61,386 bases of DNA from ChocPot-Mid sp043804925 (GCA_043804925.1 JAZDIP010000100.1:1-61386); one strand, 5' to 3'; positions 8,581 through 18,827 are shown, counted from the first letter of the stretch. Made by a program: numbers and translations. The notes: generated from the sequence alone by a model not told the origin.

Positions 8581-11349
8581 ATGAAGAAAAAAATAAAAGA
8601 AAATCTGGTTTTACATGATATTGTAATTAAACTGCTAATTAATTCAACATGTATTTTTCTCCTTTGTTTAGCTCTATTTTTGACAGTCAACTCACAACAA
8701 TTAAAGAGACAACAGGTAATCGCAGCATATATTTTAAATTTTGCAAAGAATGTTCAATGGCAAAATGATGAAAATATAAATGAATATCATTTCTTGATAA
8801 TAACCGAAGAACCGGAAATAATAAATGAAATGAAAAATCTTGCAAAAGCTAAAACACTTAGAAATAAACCAATAAAAATAGCAGCTACTACAGACATTAC
8901 AAATTTGGAAGATGTGCATCTGATTTTTATTACAAAAGACCAAAACGATAAACTATTACGAGTATTTGATAAAATAGAAGGAAAAAACATTCTTCTTGTT
9001 AGCGATAACTATTCGGATAAAAAACTGATAATGATTAATTTTATTGAAGATAAGGACAATACTATTCATTTCGAAATCAACAAAGCAAATATCCTAAATC
9101 AACAATTACGAATTTTGCAAGATATGATATTACTTGGAGGATCTGAAATTGATGTAGCTGCTTTATATCGGGAAGGACAACAAAGTTTACGAAAACTTCA
9201 ACTGCATAGTGAACAACTTGAATATAATTTGCGTCAACTTGAAAATGTAATTACTTCCAAATCATTAGACTTAAGAATCTATAGAGATAGTTTAGAAAGA
9301 CAAACAACAAAAATAAAAGGACAACAACAGATTCTGGACAACCAAAACCAGTTGCTTAAAAAACGAGATGAACTTCTAAAAAGCAAAGATGAAATACTTA
9401 AAAATAATATTGAAAAAATAAAAAAGCAAAATCAAATATATAAATTACAAACTCAAGATATCGAACTACAGAAAATCAAACTTAAAAAAGGTGATGAAAT
9501 ATTAATGAGACAAAAAGAAAATATTGAACGACAGAAATCTGAAATAAAAGAACAATCAAAATTAGTCAAAGAAAAAGCCGACACAATTCAAAGACAGCAA
9601 AATATTCAGTATTTTCTTTTTATCATTGTAGCTCTTGTAATAATTTTAGTAATATTAATATACAGGGGATATAGAAGTAAACAACAAATGAACCGGGAAT
9701 TGGAAAATAGAGTAACCGATCGCACTCTGGATTTGAAATTGGCTAATGAGACATTAATGTTGGAACTCAATGAAAGACTTAGAATCGAAAAAGAATTGCA
9801 AAATTACCAGGAGCATCTCGAAGAATTAGTTAAGGAAAGAACAGCAGAACTTCTTGTTGCTAAAGAAGAAGCCATAGTGGCTAATCAAGCTAAAAGTCAA
9901 TTCTTAGCTAATATGTCTCACGAAATCCGAACTCCTCTTAATGCAATTATAGGTTTTTCCGAGATTCTCACAACTACAATTCAAGATAAAAAAAGAGTTT
10001 CACAAGCTGAAACTATTTTGAACAGTTCCCAAAATCTTTTAAGGATAATCAATGATATTCTTGATTTGTCCAAAATCGAGGCAGGAAAAATGGAGCTTAA
10101 TAAAAACTTTGTGAATATTCAACGTGTAATTCAGGAAATTGAAAGTACTTTTACGGGGAAAATATCAAGCAAGGGCTTGAGTTTTATTATTGAGCAAAAG
10201 ACTAAGTTGCCGAATAGTATTTTGCTTGATGAAACTCGATTGAGGCAGATACTGCTCAATCTTATCGGGAACTCAATTAAATTCACCGAAAAGGGTAGTA
10301 TATGTTTAAGCTTTGATTTAAAGAGTTATATGAATACAACTAATAAAATTGAATTAACTATCGAAGTAAAAGATACAGGAATCGGTATCCCGGACGATAA
10401 GCAGGGCTTAGTATTCGAAGCATTCAGCCAATCCGAAAAGTCCACAACCAAAAAATATGGTGGGACAGGTTTGGGATTAACCATTACTAAAAGACTAGTT
10501 GAAATGATGGACGGGAAGATAACATTATCGAGTGAGTTGAATAAGGGAAGTACATTCACAATAGTTATTCCCAATGTAGAAATTTCCGAAGAAATAAGTA
10601 CTGATGATTTGAATACGGCTTTTGATATTAAATCTATTCAGTTTGACAAAGCTACCATACTCGTTTGTGATGACGTCCAGACCAATATTGATTTAATAAA
10701 AGACATATTGCACCATTCACCGATTGAAATATTAGAAGCATATAATGGAAAAGAGGCATTAGAAAAAGCTGAAAATTATCTCCCTGATTTGATAATTATG
10801 GATTTGAGTATGCCTGTAATGGATGGTGATGTTGCAACTGAAATACTCAAAAAAAATGAAAAGACTAAATCAATCCCAATTGTTGCTCTCACTGCATCTT
10901 CAAAAGTTATAACCGACCTAAATAGAATTAAAGAAATTTTTGATGATTTGATATTGAAACCATTCAACATTAAAATACTTTTCGAAACTCTAAAAAAATA
11001 TTTAAAATATACTTCTGTTGAAACCGATATAACTAGAGATGAAATCAAAGCACAAGAAATGTTAACCGAAGAACAAATCGAGGTTTTACCTGAACTTACT
11101 GAAATACTTGATAATGAACTCAAGCAAAAATATCAGGAAGTTATTAAAAATAATATGATAGATGAAATTGAAATGTTTGGCAAGGATTTGCAAATTTTAG
11201 GTAATAAATATTTTATTGGAATTGTAATCGAATTGGGTACGAATATTATTGACAGCGCACAGAGTTTTGATATCGAGAAGATTACAGAATCATTAAAAAA
11301 GTATCCTATAGTAATTGAAAGTTTAAAATCTAAATTAATGGGGAAATAA
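8581..11349 (+). CDS. Hybrid histidine kinase with a periplasmic YfiR-like (DUF4154) sensor domain
   Basis: The order of parts in this 922-residue protein is clear. It begins with an N-terminal membrane segment, then a YfiR/DUF4154-type domain (about 40-185: QQVIAAYILNFAKNVQW, later ILLVSDN, and INKANILNQQLRILQDMILLG). A long coiled coil rich in Gln and Lys follows (about 190-335), then one membrane helix (about 341-361) and a second coiled coil. The HisKA box is SHEIRTPLNAIIGFSEIL with His447. The ATPase domain carries NSIKFTEKG, DTGIGIP and GGTGLGLTI, and a receiver domain has Asp741 in MDLSMPVMDG. A helical tail ends the protein. YfiR domains usually exist as separate periplasmic proteins that control diguanylate cyclases, so here one is fused to a kinase. 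The stop codon abuts the next ATG, giving one operon with the receptor and the second kinase. Confidence 0.93.
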   Translation: MKKKIKENLVLHDIVIKLLINSTCIFLLCLALFLTVNSQQLKRQQVIAAYILNFAKNVQWQNDENINEYHFLIITEEPEIINEMKNLAKAKTLRNKPIKIAATTDITNLEDVHLIFITKDQNDKLLRVFDKIEGKNILLVSDNYSDKKLIMINFIEDKDNTIHFEINKANILNQQLRILQDMILLGGSEIDVAALYREGQQSLRKLQLHSEQLEYNLRQLENVITSKSLDLRIYRDSLERQTTKIKGQQQILDNQNQLLKKRDELLKSKDEILKNNIEKIKKQNQIYKLQTQDIELQKIKLKKGDEILMRQKENIERQKSEIKEQSKLVKEKADTIQRQQNIQYFLFIIVALVIILVILIYRGYRSKQQMNRELENRVTDRTLDLKLANETLMLELNERLRIEKELQNYQEHLEELVKERTAELLVAKEEAIVANQAKSQFLANMSHEIRTPLNAIIGFSEILTTTIQDKKRVSQAETILNSSQNLLRIINDILDLSKIEAGKMELNKNFVNIQRVIQEIESTFTGKISSKGLSFIIEQKTKLPNSILLDETRLRQILLNLIGNSIKFTEKGSICLSFDLKSYMNTTNKIELTIEVKDTGIGIPDDKQGLVFEAFSQSEKSTTKKYGGTGLGLTITKRLVEMMDGKITLSSELNKGSTFTIVIPNVEISEEISTDDLNTAFDIKSIQFDKATILVCDDVQTNIDLIKDILHHSPIEILEAYNGKEALEKAENYLPDLIIMDLSMPVMDGDVATEILKKNEKTKSIPIVALTASSKVITDLNRIKEIFDDLILKPFNIKILFETLKKYLKYTSVETDITRDEIKAQEMLTEEQIEVLPELTEILDNELKQKYQEVIKNNMIDEIEMFGKDLQILGNKYFIGIVIELGTNIIDSAQSFDIEKITESLKKYPIVIESLKSKLMGK

Positions 11350-12516
11350 ATGGAACCGGAACAGGGCAAGAAATTTAGAATACTAATTGTTGACGACAAT
11401 GTTAATAATTTGCAGGTTTTAGGAAATATTCTTAGAGAAAACGGTTATATAATCGGTTTTGCTAACAATGGTAAACAGGCATTGGATATTCTCAAAACTA
11501 ATAGAGATTTTGACTTAGTTTTACTGGATATCGATATGCCAATAATGGACGGTTATGAAACTTGCAAGGAAATAAGGAGGGATGTGCTATTAGCGGAAAT
11601 GCCGGTGATATTTTTAACTGCATTTTCTGACCGGGATACGATTATCAAAGGTCTTGAGCTTGGAGCGCAGGATTATGTGGTCAAACCATTTAATTCAAGA
11701 GAACTCATGCTTAGAATTGAAACTCATCTGCAAATAAAATATAAAAATGAACAATTAAAAGATATGAACGATTTCTTGGAACAAAAAGTTGATGAGCGTA
11801 CAATTGACTTGTTAGAAGCTAATAAGAAACTGTCTAAACTTGATATTGCAAAAAATTATTTTATTGGTTTGCTTTCACATGAACTAAGAACTCCCCTAAT
11901 TGGTATTAACGGAAATGCTAAGATGATAAAAGAAGTTTCAACCGACCCTGACATATTAGAAAGTTGCGATGATATTTTGACATCTGAAAATAGACTAAGA
12001 AAGTTCATCGATATTTCTTTATTAATAACTTGCATTAAGGCAGAGCAAATTAATATTAATCAAAATCTGGAAAAAACAAATGAATTTATCACAACGGCTA
12101 TATATAGATTAAAATCAATTATCGAATCAAAAAATATCATTATTGTTAATGAAATTGTTCAAAAGGATTTCATTATTTGTGCCGATTATTCATTGATTGC
12201 AAAAGTATTTGATATTATAATTGAAAATGCGGTAAGATTCGCACCTTTTGGTTCGGAAATTATCATTAAAGATGCTTCTGATGATGAAAATTATAAAATC
12301 ATTATAAAGGATTTTGGCATTGGATTCTCTTCCGATATATTATTCAGAAAATTCGAATTACTTCAAGTAGGTGAATTACTTTCACATACCGAAGGAACAG
12401 GTATGAGTTTAGTAGCGGCGAAATCAATAATGGAATTACACGGATACAAAATCACAATCCAGAATGCTCCCGAAGGTGGGGCAGTCGTAGAATTGATTTT
12501 CCCGAATACCAAATGA
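11350..12516 (+). CDS. Receiver domain fused to a histidine kinase
   Basis: The 388 residues begin with a complete receiver domain (ILIVDDN; phospho-acceptor Asp60 in LLDIDMPIMDG; Thr in FLTAF; Lys in VVKPF). A short coiled coil leads to a HisKA box with His177 in LLSHELRTPLIGINGN. The ATPase domain shows IENAVRFAP, KDFGIGFSSD and GTGMSLVAAKSI. It has no membrane segment. Its ATG follows the stop of the upstream hybrid kinase without a gap. The likely flow is receptor or YfiR domain to hybrid kinase to this receiver-kinase. No DNA-binding output domain is encoded in the operon, so the final target lies elsewhere. Confidence 0.93.
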   Translation: MEPEQGKKFRILIVDDNVNNLQVLGNILRENGYIIGFANNGKQALDILKTNRDFDLVLLDIDMPIMDGYETCKEIRRDVLLAEMPVIFLTAFSDRDTIIKGLELGAQDYVVKPFNSRELMLRIETHLQIKYKNEQLKDMNDFLEQKVDERTIDLLEANKKLSKLDIAKNYFIGLLSHELRTPLIGINGNAKMIKEVSTDPDILESCDDILTSENRLRKFIDISLLITCIKAEQININQNLEKTNEFITTAIYRLKSIIESKNIIIVNEIVQKDFIICADYSLIAKVFDIIIENAVRFAPFGSEIIIKDASDDENYKIIIKDFGIGFSSDILFRKFELLQVGELLSHTEGTGMSLVAAKSIMELHGYKITIQNAPEGGAVVELIFPNTK

Positions 12517-12534
12517 TATTCTTTAAAAAAATAA

Positions 12535-12569
12535 TGTAGAGACAGGTCTGAGACCTGTCTCTACATTTT
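12535..12569. terminator. Bidirectional terminator hairpin
   Basis: A perfect 14-base stem, TGTAGAGACAGGTC with GACCTGTCTCTACA, closes on a TGA loop. It is followed by TTTT to the right and preceded by an A-rich run to the left. It lies between two convergent genes. A diverged relative of the same hairpin occurs at about 20564-20590. Confidence 0.85.
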
Positions 12570-12577
12570 AATAATAA

Positions 12578-14650
12578 TCATCTAATCACAACAAACGTCT
12601 TTACTATTGTCGAATTTCCTGATGAAATTTTTGCTAAATAATTCCCCGATGGATAGTTTCCTACATCCAAATTAATAACATCCCTTTCTCCTTTTAAGTT
12701 TATAACATCCAAGGTCTGTCCAAGACAATTGAGTATTTCCAGCTTCAAATCCGATATTGTTTCATCAAGATTGAGAGTTACCATCTCTTTGGATGGATTA
12801 GGATAAAATTCGCTGTTCGACAATTGCTCTAACTTCTTGTCAAATTCCACTGATGAAATCAAGCCGTAAAACCAATCATGTGCCGTAGCCAATATTTGAT
12901 ATCTAATATCGGAATTTGTTATTTGCTCCAAAGTAAATCCGAGATAAACGACTTTATAATTACTAATGTTTGACCTGACCGCTCCTGTTTTTGTTTTAAA
13001 CGTGTTATAATAAAAAATCGGGAAACCTGTTGCTGTAGCCCTTATTTCCTCAGGGTACATGAAAGGACCATTTTCACCGGAACCATAAACATTAACCAAA
13101 GTTCCGTTAGGAATGGTTCCGAAAAGCACATCGTTTACATTAGGAATAATTGCGGTATTACTAGTTGAACCATCACCGAGAAAAACAGAATGTAAATAAT
13201 TAGTATAGAAAGACATTTTCTGAGGAGTAGAGTATGACGACTTTGTTGTATCGAAAATCTCCCATCCTAAATCCTGTCCTGAAATAAACAAATTACCTCC
13301 GGCGTCGAGAAATTTCGTTAATTCTGCGACATTGTCATTAGAAAGAGCTGGAAACGACCACCCCATATTATAATATACGTTTCTAACTTCATCGAGTAAA
13401 CCAAGTCTGCTTCCTTTAATATAGCTCCCATTCCAAGTCGTTGCATAACTTGAATTACCGGCATACTGCAATCCATTGATGTAATTATCTTCGAAAGTTT
13501 TGCAATTCATATTCTCTGATGAGGTTCCTCCCCATGAACCGTCATTATTGACAATTAAATCGGTTACTCCTCTTATGACATTAAACCGAACCGTTTGCGG
13601 AGCAATCAAAGGATTTCCCAAATCCTGAATTTTAATAGTATGAGACGAAACAGCAGGTGTTTCACCTGATGATACTTTAACTAAAAAATCTATCCTTTCA
13701 CCAGGTTGTAATGTCATGGTAAATATCTCTGCACTTGGTTCGGAGTTTACGATGTATTCGACAGACCAATCATTTGGCATTTCAGATGTAAAAGTTATCT
13801 GGAAATCTTTTGAATTTGTTTCAAAATTTTCAATTTCCGATTCGAACAGGTTTTCTTCAGCACTGCCTTTTTGGAAAGTTTGACTAAGTGTCGTAAGTCC
13901 CCAATTTGAGGTTAAAGTCGAAACTGCATTAATAACTTCCTTCGTTGCTTCGTTTTGAACAAATGCAGCTGAATATATATTCTCAATATTCCAATTAGTA
14001 GTATCTAATGTATAAGAAAAATCAAATGCAATTGAATCCCCTAATTCAGCAGGTGTAAACCATTGACCGGTTATAGAGGGAAAAGCAGCCCTGAATACAT
14101 TTGGGAAGTAAGTTTCACCATTTGTACCGGGAGCTGAGGAGTAATTTATTTCTTTTTCTAAAACCAATCCCCTTAAACTGTAAGTAGCTTGTAGTAATTC
14201 GCCAACTGTATATACTACAACTTTAACGTTTCTTATCAAATCATCCTGAGTCTCCGAAATAGTTATCCTTAAAGGACTGCCATCGGAAGATTCTGCATCA
14301 ATCATTTCCTGCGTTACACCTGCGGGCATTCCATTCCACCGATTACCATTCAATTGCACATGAGGCACACCATTTATACCATAGTAGGAGACTCTATCGG
14401 CAACATCTATCATATTATATGCGTTCATTGGGTCAACACCGGGCCATACGGTATGATAGGCAACATGAACAATATTTCCAATATTTCTTTTGAGAATTGT
14501 CGAATCCATCACAGGATTGTGTGAAGCACAAGGAGCACAACTTGCATTTGTAAAATGCTCCAAAAGAACGTATTTCCTTGCCTGGGAAAAACATTCATAA
14601 GTAAATAATACTGATATAATCAGTGCGGGAATTATTATTACTTTTTTCAT
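12578..14650 (-). CDS. Secreted Omp28-like thioredoxin-fold protein with T9SS sorting domain
   Basis: This 690-residue protein has a clear signal peptide (KKVIIIPALIISVLFTYECFSQ). A thioredoxin-like region follows with YVLLEHFTNASCAPCASHNP, where CAPC is the CxxC pair, and this resembles the Omp28-related family. The middle (about 250-600) is a large extracellular region. The last 80 residues form a type A T9SS sorting domain, with FYPNPSKEMVTLNLDE near its start and YPSGNYLAKISSGNSTIVKTFVV at its end. It should be exported to the cell surface. The substrate of the CxxC pair is unknown. The gene is monocistronic between a shared terminator and a divergent neighbour. Confidence 0.88.
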   Translation of the reverse strand: MKKVIIIPALIISVLFTYECFSQARKYVLLEHFTNASCAPCASHNPVMDSTILKRNIGNIVHVAYHTVWPGVDPMNAYNMIDVADRVSYYGINGVPHVQLNGNRWNGMPAGVTQEMIDAESSDGSPLRITISETQDDLIRNVKVVVYTVGELLQATYSLRGLVLEKEINYSSAPGTNGETYFPNVFRAAFPSITGQWFTPAELGDSIAFDFSYTLDTTNWNIENIYSAAFVQNEATKEVINAVSTLTSNWGLTTLSQTFQKGSAEENLFESEIENFETNSKDFQITFTSEMPNDWSVEYIVNSEPSAEIFTMTLQPGERIDFLVKVSSGETPAVSSHTIKIQDLGNPLIAPQTVRFNVIRGVTDLIVNNDGSWGGTSSENMNCKTFEDNYINGLQYAGNSSYATTWNGSYIKGSRLGLLDEVRNVYYNMGWSFPALSNDNVAELTKFLDAGGNLFISGQDLGWEIFDTTKSSYSTPQKMSFYTNYLHSVFLGDGSTSNTAIIPNVNDVLFGTIPNGTLVNVYGSGENGPFMYPEEIRATATGFPIFYYNTFKTKTGAVRSNISNYKVVYLGFTLEQITNSDIRYQILATAHDWFYGLISSVEFDKKLEQLSNSEFYPNPSKEMVTLNLDETISDLKLEILNCLGQTLDVINLKGERDVINLDVGNYPSGNYLAKISSGNSTIVKTFVVIR

Positions 14651-14857
14651 AATATTTAATTAATTTTATTAAAGAACATCTATTATTATCTTTTTGAAAA
14701 TATAATTTACGATATTTATCAGAAATTTCAAAATTGAATAATCTTACAGAGATTGTTGCATAAAATCTTTTTTTTCTTGCATAATTCAAATCATTAGTTT
14801 ATTTTGAATTGTATTTTTAAATTAATATAATTTTGAAGAATATGAATTGGATTTTTT

Positions 14858-17185
14858 ATGGAATTAACAGTTGTAAACAAAAACGAAAGAGCAAGCAAAC
14901 CGGAATGGAAAATCATTCTTGAAAATCTTGTATATCAAGACCAAATGATTTTATATCGAATTTGCCGAAGGATGATTATACAGCTTAATCGAATAGATGT
15001 AAAAGAAATAAAAGATATAATGAATAAGTTTGGTCCGGGAATTGAAGCAACGCAACTTCAACAAACTTCGGGAGCAAATTGGCCCAAACCTAAAGGTAGC
15101 CCTTTTCTTGCCGACCAAATAATTGACAAGGTTTTTTTCATTGCCGATAAATATCTTCCGGATGAAGATATCAGTAAATTACTAAGAATGTGGTTGCATC
15201 AGGAACAAATAAATGATTTATCACTTGTATTGGAACGCAGACATGCACCTTTGTCTGAAGTTCTCGAGGCAGTAAAAAAATATTTACGTCTTTTCAGTGC
15301 TGAACAGTTGCAATCTGTTGACGAAATTATCGGACTTAGGGTTGGATTAATCTACAGGTTCTTATCCGAGAATTTAACTTATATAAATGTAGCAAAAAAT
15401 TATCTGACTATTAAGAAATTCGATGGCTTGCTTGACAGAGTAATTGGACCGGCTAACGGAAACGGTAAGTTAGGAGGAAAATCTTCAGGTCTTATCTTAG
15501 CCAGGCAAATAATCAGGGACAAAAGGATAGAAAATTCACTTTTTGAAAAGGTAAGAACACCAAAAAGCCGTTATCTTACTTCCGATGCCTTATTTGAGTT
15601 CCTTCATTACAACGCCTTGGAAGAATTCGTTTTCTTAAAATATCAAAATATTGAGGACATCCGCCAGGAATATTCATTTCTCGAGTACGTCTTTAAAAAC
15701 TCTCACTTTCCCCCTGAAGCTATTCAAACATTGAATATGATAGTTGATGATTTCGAGGGAAAACCGATTATAGTCAGGTCTTCAAGTTTGCTGGAAGATA
15801 GCTTTGAAGCGGCATTCAGTGGAAAATACAAGAGTTTGTTTATAAGTAACACCGGCTCAAAAGAGGAACGCCTCGCTTCTTTGATGAATGCTATCGCCGA
15901 AGTCTATGCAAGTTCTTTTGGTCCTGACCCAATCGAGTATCGAAGGGAAAGGGGATTGTTGGATTTCAGGGAAGAAATGGGAATATTAATACAACAGGTT
16001 GTCGGAAATCAAATTGGTAAGTATTATCTGCCAAGTTATGCCGGTGTTGCTTTCAGTAACAATGAAATGCGTTGGTCAACCCGAATAAAAAGAGAGGACG
16101 GAATCATACGATTGGTTGCCGGATTAGGTACAAGAGCTGTTGACAGAACGATTGACGATTACCCGATTTTGATTGCACCCGGTCAACCGGGATTGAGAGT
16201 TAATCAAACAGTAGAAGATAACGTAAAATATTCTCAACACTATGTTGATGTGATTAATCTCGAGAAAAATTCTTTTGAAACCATTCATTTTACCGAACTT
16301 GTGGAGGAGTGCAAAGGAAATCTGCCTTCAATTGAAAAAATTGTTTCATTTAACAAAGGTAATACCCTTGTCGAACCAATCAGTTCAATGGACGATTTCG
16401 TTAAAGAAGACATGATTATTACCTTTAACAATCTAATTTCAAGAACCGATTTTATCAAAACTATCAACTCTATTCTAAAGGAATTGCAGGATGCATACAT
16501 GGGACCCGTTGATGTTGAATTTGCTTCCGATGGTAATGATTTCTATTTACTTCAATGCCGTCCTCAAAGCAAAACAATGTCCGGAGAAAAAGTAAAAATT
16601 CCTTCAAATATTCCATATTATACAAAAATCTTTTCAGCATCGAAATTTGTCAATAACGGCACCGTAAAGGATATCGAATATGTAGTTTATGTTGATTGCT
16701 CTCAATACAAATTATTGACTACAGCCGAACAAATGAAAACAACCGGAACTATAATAGGTAAACTAAATTCAATTTTACCTAAAAGGAAATTTATATTAAT
16801 TGGGCCCGGCAGATGGGGAAGCAAAGGAGATATTAAACTTGGTGTACCGGTAATATATAGCGACATCAATAATACTGCCATGTTAATCGAAGTTGCAAGA
16901 ATAGAAGGCGGCTACTTGCCTGAAGTGTCATTCGGAACGCATTTCTTCCAGGACCTGGTTGAAGCAAATATTAAGTATCTGCCCTTATATCCCGATGAAG
17001 AGGGTAATATTTTGAACGAAAACTTTTTCAGAGGCATTAGAAATTCTTTACCCAAACTGTTGCCGGACTTCGCAGAATTTCAAAATGTTATCAAAGTATT
17101 AAAAGTTGACGATTACAAAAAAAGCGGCAAACTGCATGTATATATGGATGGAGACTTAAACCAGGCACTCGCATTTGTACAATAG
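14858..17185 (+). CDS. PEP/pyruvate-binding (PPDK N-terminal) domain protein without a phosphohistidine domain
   Basis: This 775-residue cytoplasmic protein has a helical N-terminal part (about 1-190). The ATP-grasp-like PPDK/PEP-synthase nucleotide domain runs from GKLGGKSSGLILARQI (about 202) through IIVRSSSLLEDSFEAAFSGKYKS (about 305-326) to VEFASDGNDFYLLQCRPQS (about 553-570). A further 200 residues contain ILIGPGRWGSKGDI (about 646-659). The swivelling phosphohistidine domain and the PEP/pyruvate barrel of true PEP synthase are absent, so it cannot run the full reaction. The domain may phosphorylate another protein or act as a sensor. It starts with ATG, without a strong ribosome site, and runs into the convergent glycan cluster with only four bases between stops. 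Confidence 0.85.
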   Translation: MELTVVNKNERASKPEWKIILENLVYQDQMILYRICRRMIIQLNRIDVKEIKDIMNKFGPGIEATQLQQTSGANWPKPKGSPFLADQIIDKVFFIADKYLPDEDISKLLRMWLHQEQINDLSLVLERRHAPLSEVLEAVKKYLRLFSAEQLQSVDEIIGLRVGLIYRFLSENLTYINVAKNYLTIKKFDGLLDRVIGPANGNGKLGGKSSGLILARQIIRDKRIENSLFEKVRTPKSRYLTSDALFEFLHYNALEEFVFLKYQNIEDIRQEYSFLEYVFKNSHFPPEAIQTLNMIVDDFEGKPIIVRSSSLLEDSFEAAFSGKYKSLFISNTGSKEERLASLMNAIAEVYASSFGPDPIEYRRERGLLDFREEMGILIQQVVGNQIGKYYLPSYAGVAFSNNEMRWSTRIKREDGIIRLVAGLGTRAVDRTIDDYPILIAPGQPGLRVNQTVEDNVKYSQHYVDVINLEKNSFETIHFTELVEECKGNLPSIEKIVSFNKGNTLVEPISSMDDFVKEDMIITFNNLISRTDFIKTINSILKELQDAYMGPVDVEFASDGNDFYLLQCRPQSKTMSGEKVKIPSNIPYYTKIFSASKFVNNGTVKDIEYVVYVDCSQYKLLTTAEQMKTTGTIIGKLNSILPKRKFILIGPGRWGSKGDIKLGVPVIYSDINNTAMLIEVARIEGGYLPEVSFGTHFFQDLVEANIKYLPLYPDEEGNILNENFFRGIRNSLPKLLPDFAEFQNVIKVLKVDDYKKSGKLHVYMDGDLNQALAFVQ

Positions 17186-17189
17186 AGCG

Positions 17190-18002
17190 TTATATTTTAT
17201 CATTTGCTTCGGCATCTGGAACTTGTGAATAACAATAGCTATAAAACTTAATTAGTAAAGAGGCAATCGGCTTCGGCCAAAGAAGATTAAAAACAAGTTT
17301 ATCTTCTCTTTTCCGGTGTTCCAAACCTACCGATGTTATCTGGCCGCTATGGACACGGTAAGCATGAAGTTTGTTTTTCACATAAACGAATCTGCCATCC
17401 ATCCTAGAAAGTCTGACAAGTGCTTCCCATTCAGGGCTTACTTTGTATTCATGCTTAAATCCAAAATCACCAATGTTTTTCTTAATATAAAAAATTGACG
17501 GACATGAAATGGGATTGCCAAATGACAATAAGGACCTTTTTGCTATTTTAGATTTTAAATTATTTATAAACGGAAAATGAGTTTTCAACAATACTTTTTT
17601 CACTTTCATGTTTAAGCTTTCATCATTCATTTTACCGTTATAATATTCAACATAATCAGTAAAGACAATAAGTGTATCAGGATATTTATCTGCATATTTA
17701 ATACATTGTTCTGCATACTCAGGCATTAGTAAATCATCCTGATGAACCATTGTAACATAATCTGTTGATGCACTTGCGTATGCGAAATTCAAATCTCCGG
17801 CAAATCCTTGCCTGTTAGGATTGATTATTAAAGGAATATTGTTCCTTTCTGCAAATCTCTCCTGATATTCATTTGGTGTTGAGCTTGTCATTATTATCCG
17901 GCTTTTCACAGTTTGATTTTTTAAGGCATTATAAGATTCTTCCAAATAAGGTGATTCACCATATCCCATAATTACAAATGTATGTTTGTCTTCAGTATTC
18001 AT
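17190..18002 (-). CDS. Family 2 glycosyltransferase
   Basis: This 270-residue GT-A fold enzyme transfers a sugar from a nucleotide donor to a growing glycan. It shows FVIMGYGESPYLEESYNALKNQ at the start. The acceptor-side DxD-like motif reads VHQDDLLMPEYAEQC (about residues 90-105), and a later region reads YKVSPEWEALVRLS. There is no membrane segment. It directly follows the fucosyltransferase gene without a gap and is the last gene of the glycan unit. The sugar specificity cannot be read from the sequence. Confidence 0.88.
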   Translation of the reverse strand: MNTEDKHTFVIMGYGESPYLEESYNALKNQTVKSRIIMTSSTPNEYQERFAERNNIPLIINPNRQGFAGDLNFAYASASTDYVTMVHQDDLLMPEYAEQCIKYADKYPDTLIVFTDYVEYYNGKMNDESLNMKVKKVLLKTHFPFINNLKSKIAKRSLLSFGNPISCPSIFYIKKNIGDFGFKHEYKVSPEWEALVRLSRMDGRFVYVKNKLHAYRVHSGQITSVGLEHRKREDKLVFNLLWPKPIASLLIKFYSYCYSQVPDAEANDKI

Positions 18003-18827
18003 CTATATTTTAATCCAATTATCAGGTAATAAATCTTTTGTATTATTCATAGAAAACCTGAACCATCTTTTCGGAGCTATTACGATTTTCCCGGGATTTC
18101 TGCACAACCATGCACCCCACCAACTAAATGAAGAATTGGAAATTATATAATGCTTGCACAAAGTCATTAATTGAAAATAATCTTTGTTTTCCAATTCTAT
18201 TTCTTTCTCTACATGGTGAATGGGAAAATCTGTTTTGATATTGTCACTACACCAGTCATGATTATCGGAAAATATGAAATATTCAGGATTTTCAATTGTA
18301 CTGTTAATCAGATTAATCGCCTTATTGATATATTTAATACCAACAAACCCATGATATAATCTGTCTTTTCTATTATTTACAAATCCATGGCGAACGTGCA
18401 GGCAGACTGAATTTGAATTAAGGATTTGTTCAGCATAGATTTTTACTTCTTCTGATAGCTTATTTTTAAAACAAAAATCTTCCTTAATGATATTTTCATT
18501 TTCGATGAAATATTTTTCGCTTTGCCAGTACCCATCGAGATACAAATCTCCCGGTAAAGATAAAGCTTTTGGGAAAAAATGGAAATGCGGTTCTTTCAAT
18601 ACGGGTAAATTATTTTTTTGGATGAAATCATCATTCACGATTTTAGCATCAATTTTAAAAATATCCAATTCATAATCCCTAAACTGGAAATATTTCCTTG
18701 GAGTTCTGTCCATTAAATAAGTCAAATCAAGTTTCAAAGATGTTTTTTTCTTCAACGCAAGATTTCTTCCAAAAGCATATTGAAACATTTGATTACCAAG
18801 CCCGCCTTTAAGATTAATTATTATCAT
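18003..18827 (-). CDS. GT11 family alpha-1,2-fucosyltransferase
   Basis: The 274 residues begin with the GT11 hallmark LKGGLGNQMFQYAFGRNLA. The donor-binding motif VCLHVRHGFVNNRKDRL sits near residue 140, a variant of the usual HxRRGDY. The C-terminal ISNSSFSWWGAWL block follows near residue 235. The enzyme should transfer fucose from GDP-fucose, which is made by the two enzymes at the start of the same cluster. The gene overlaps the FkbM methyltransferase gene by 14 bases. The change from RRGD to RHGF in the donor motif is unusual but leaves the key Arg-containing turn. The linkage (alpha-1,2) is known for most of the family and inferred here. Confidence 0.9.
   Translation of the reverse strand: MIIINLKGGLGNQMFQYAFGRNLALKKKTSLKLDLTYLMDRTPRKYFQFRDYELDIFKIDAKIVNDDFIQKNNLPVLKEPHFHFFPKALSLPGDLYLDGYWQSEKYFIENENIIKEDFCFKNKLSEEVKIYAEQILNSNSVCLHVRHGFVNNRKDRLYHGFVGIKYINKAINLINSTIENPEYFIFSDNHDWCSDNIKTDFPIHHVEKEIELENKDYFQLMTLCKHYIISNSSFSWWGAWLCRNPGKIVIAPKRWFRFSMNNTKDLLPDNWIKI

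Noticed and set aside
12578..14650. The CAPC protein as a cytoplasmic or periplasmic thioredoxin
   Set aside because: It is much too long and ends in a T9SS sorting domain, so it is a surface protein with a thioredoxin-like part.
16285..16500. Small leftward frame inside the PEP-binding gene
   Set aside because: It is an antisense shadow of a well-supported gene and lacks its own ribosome site.
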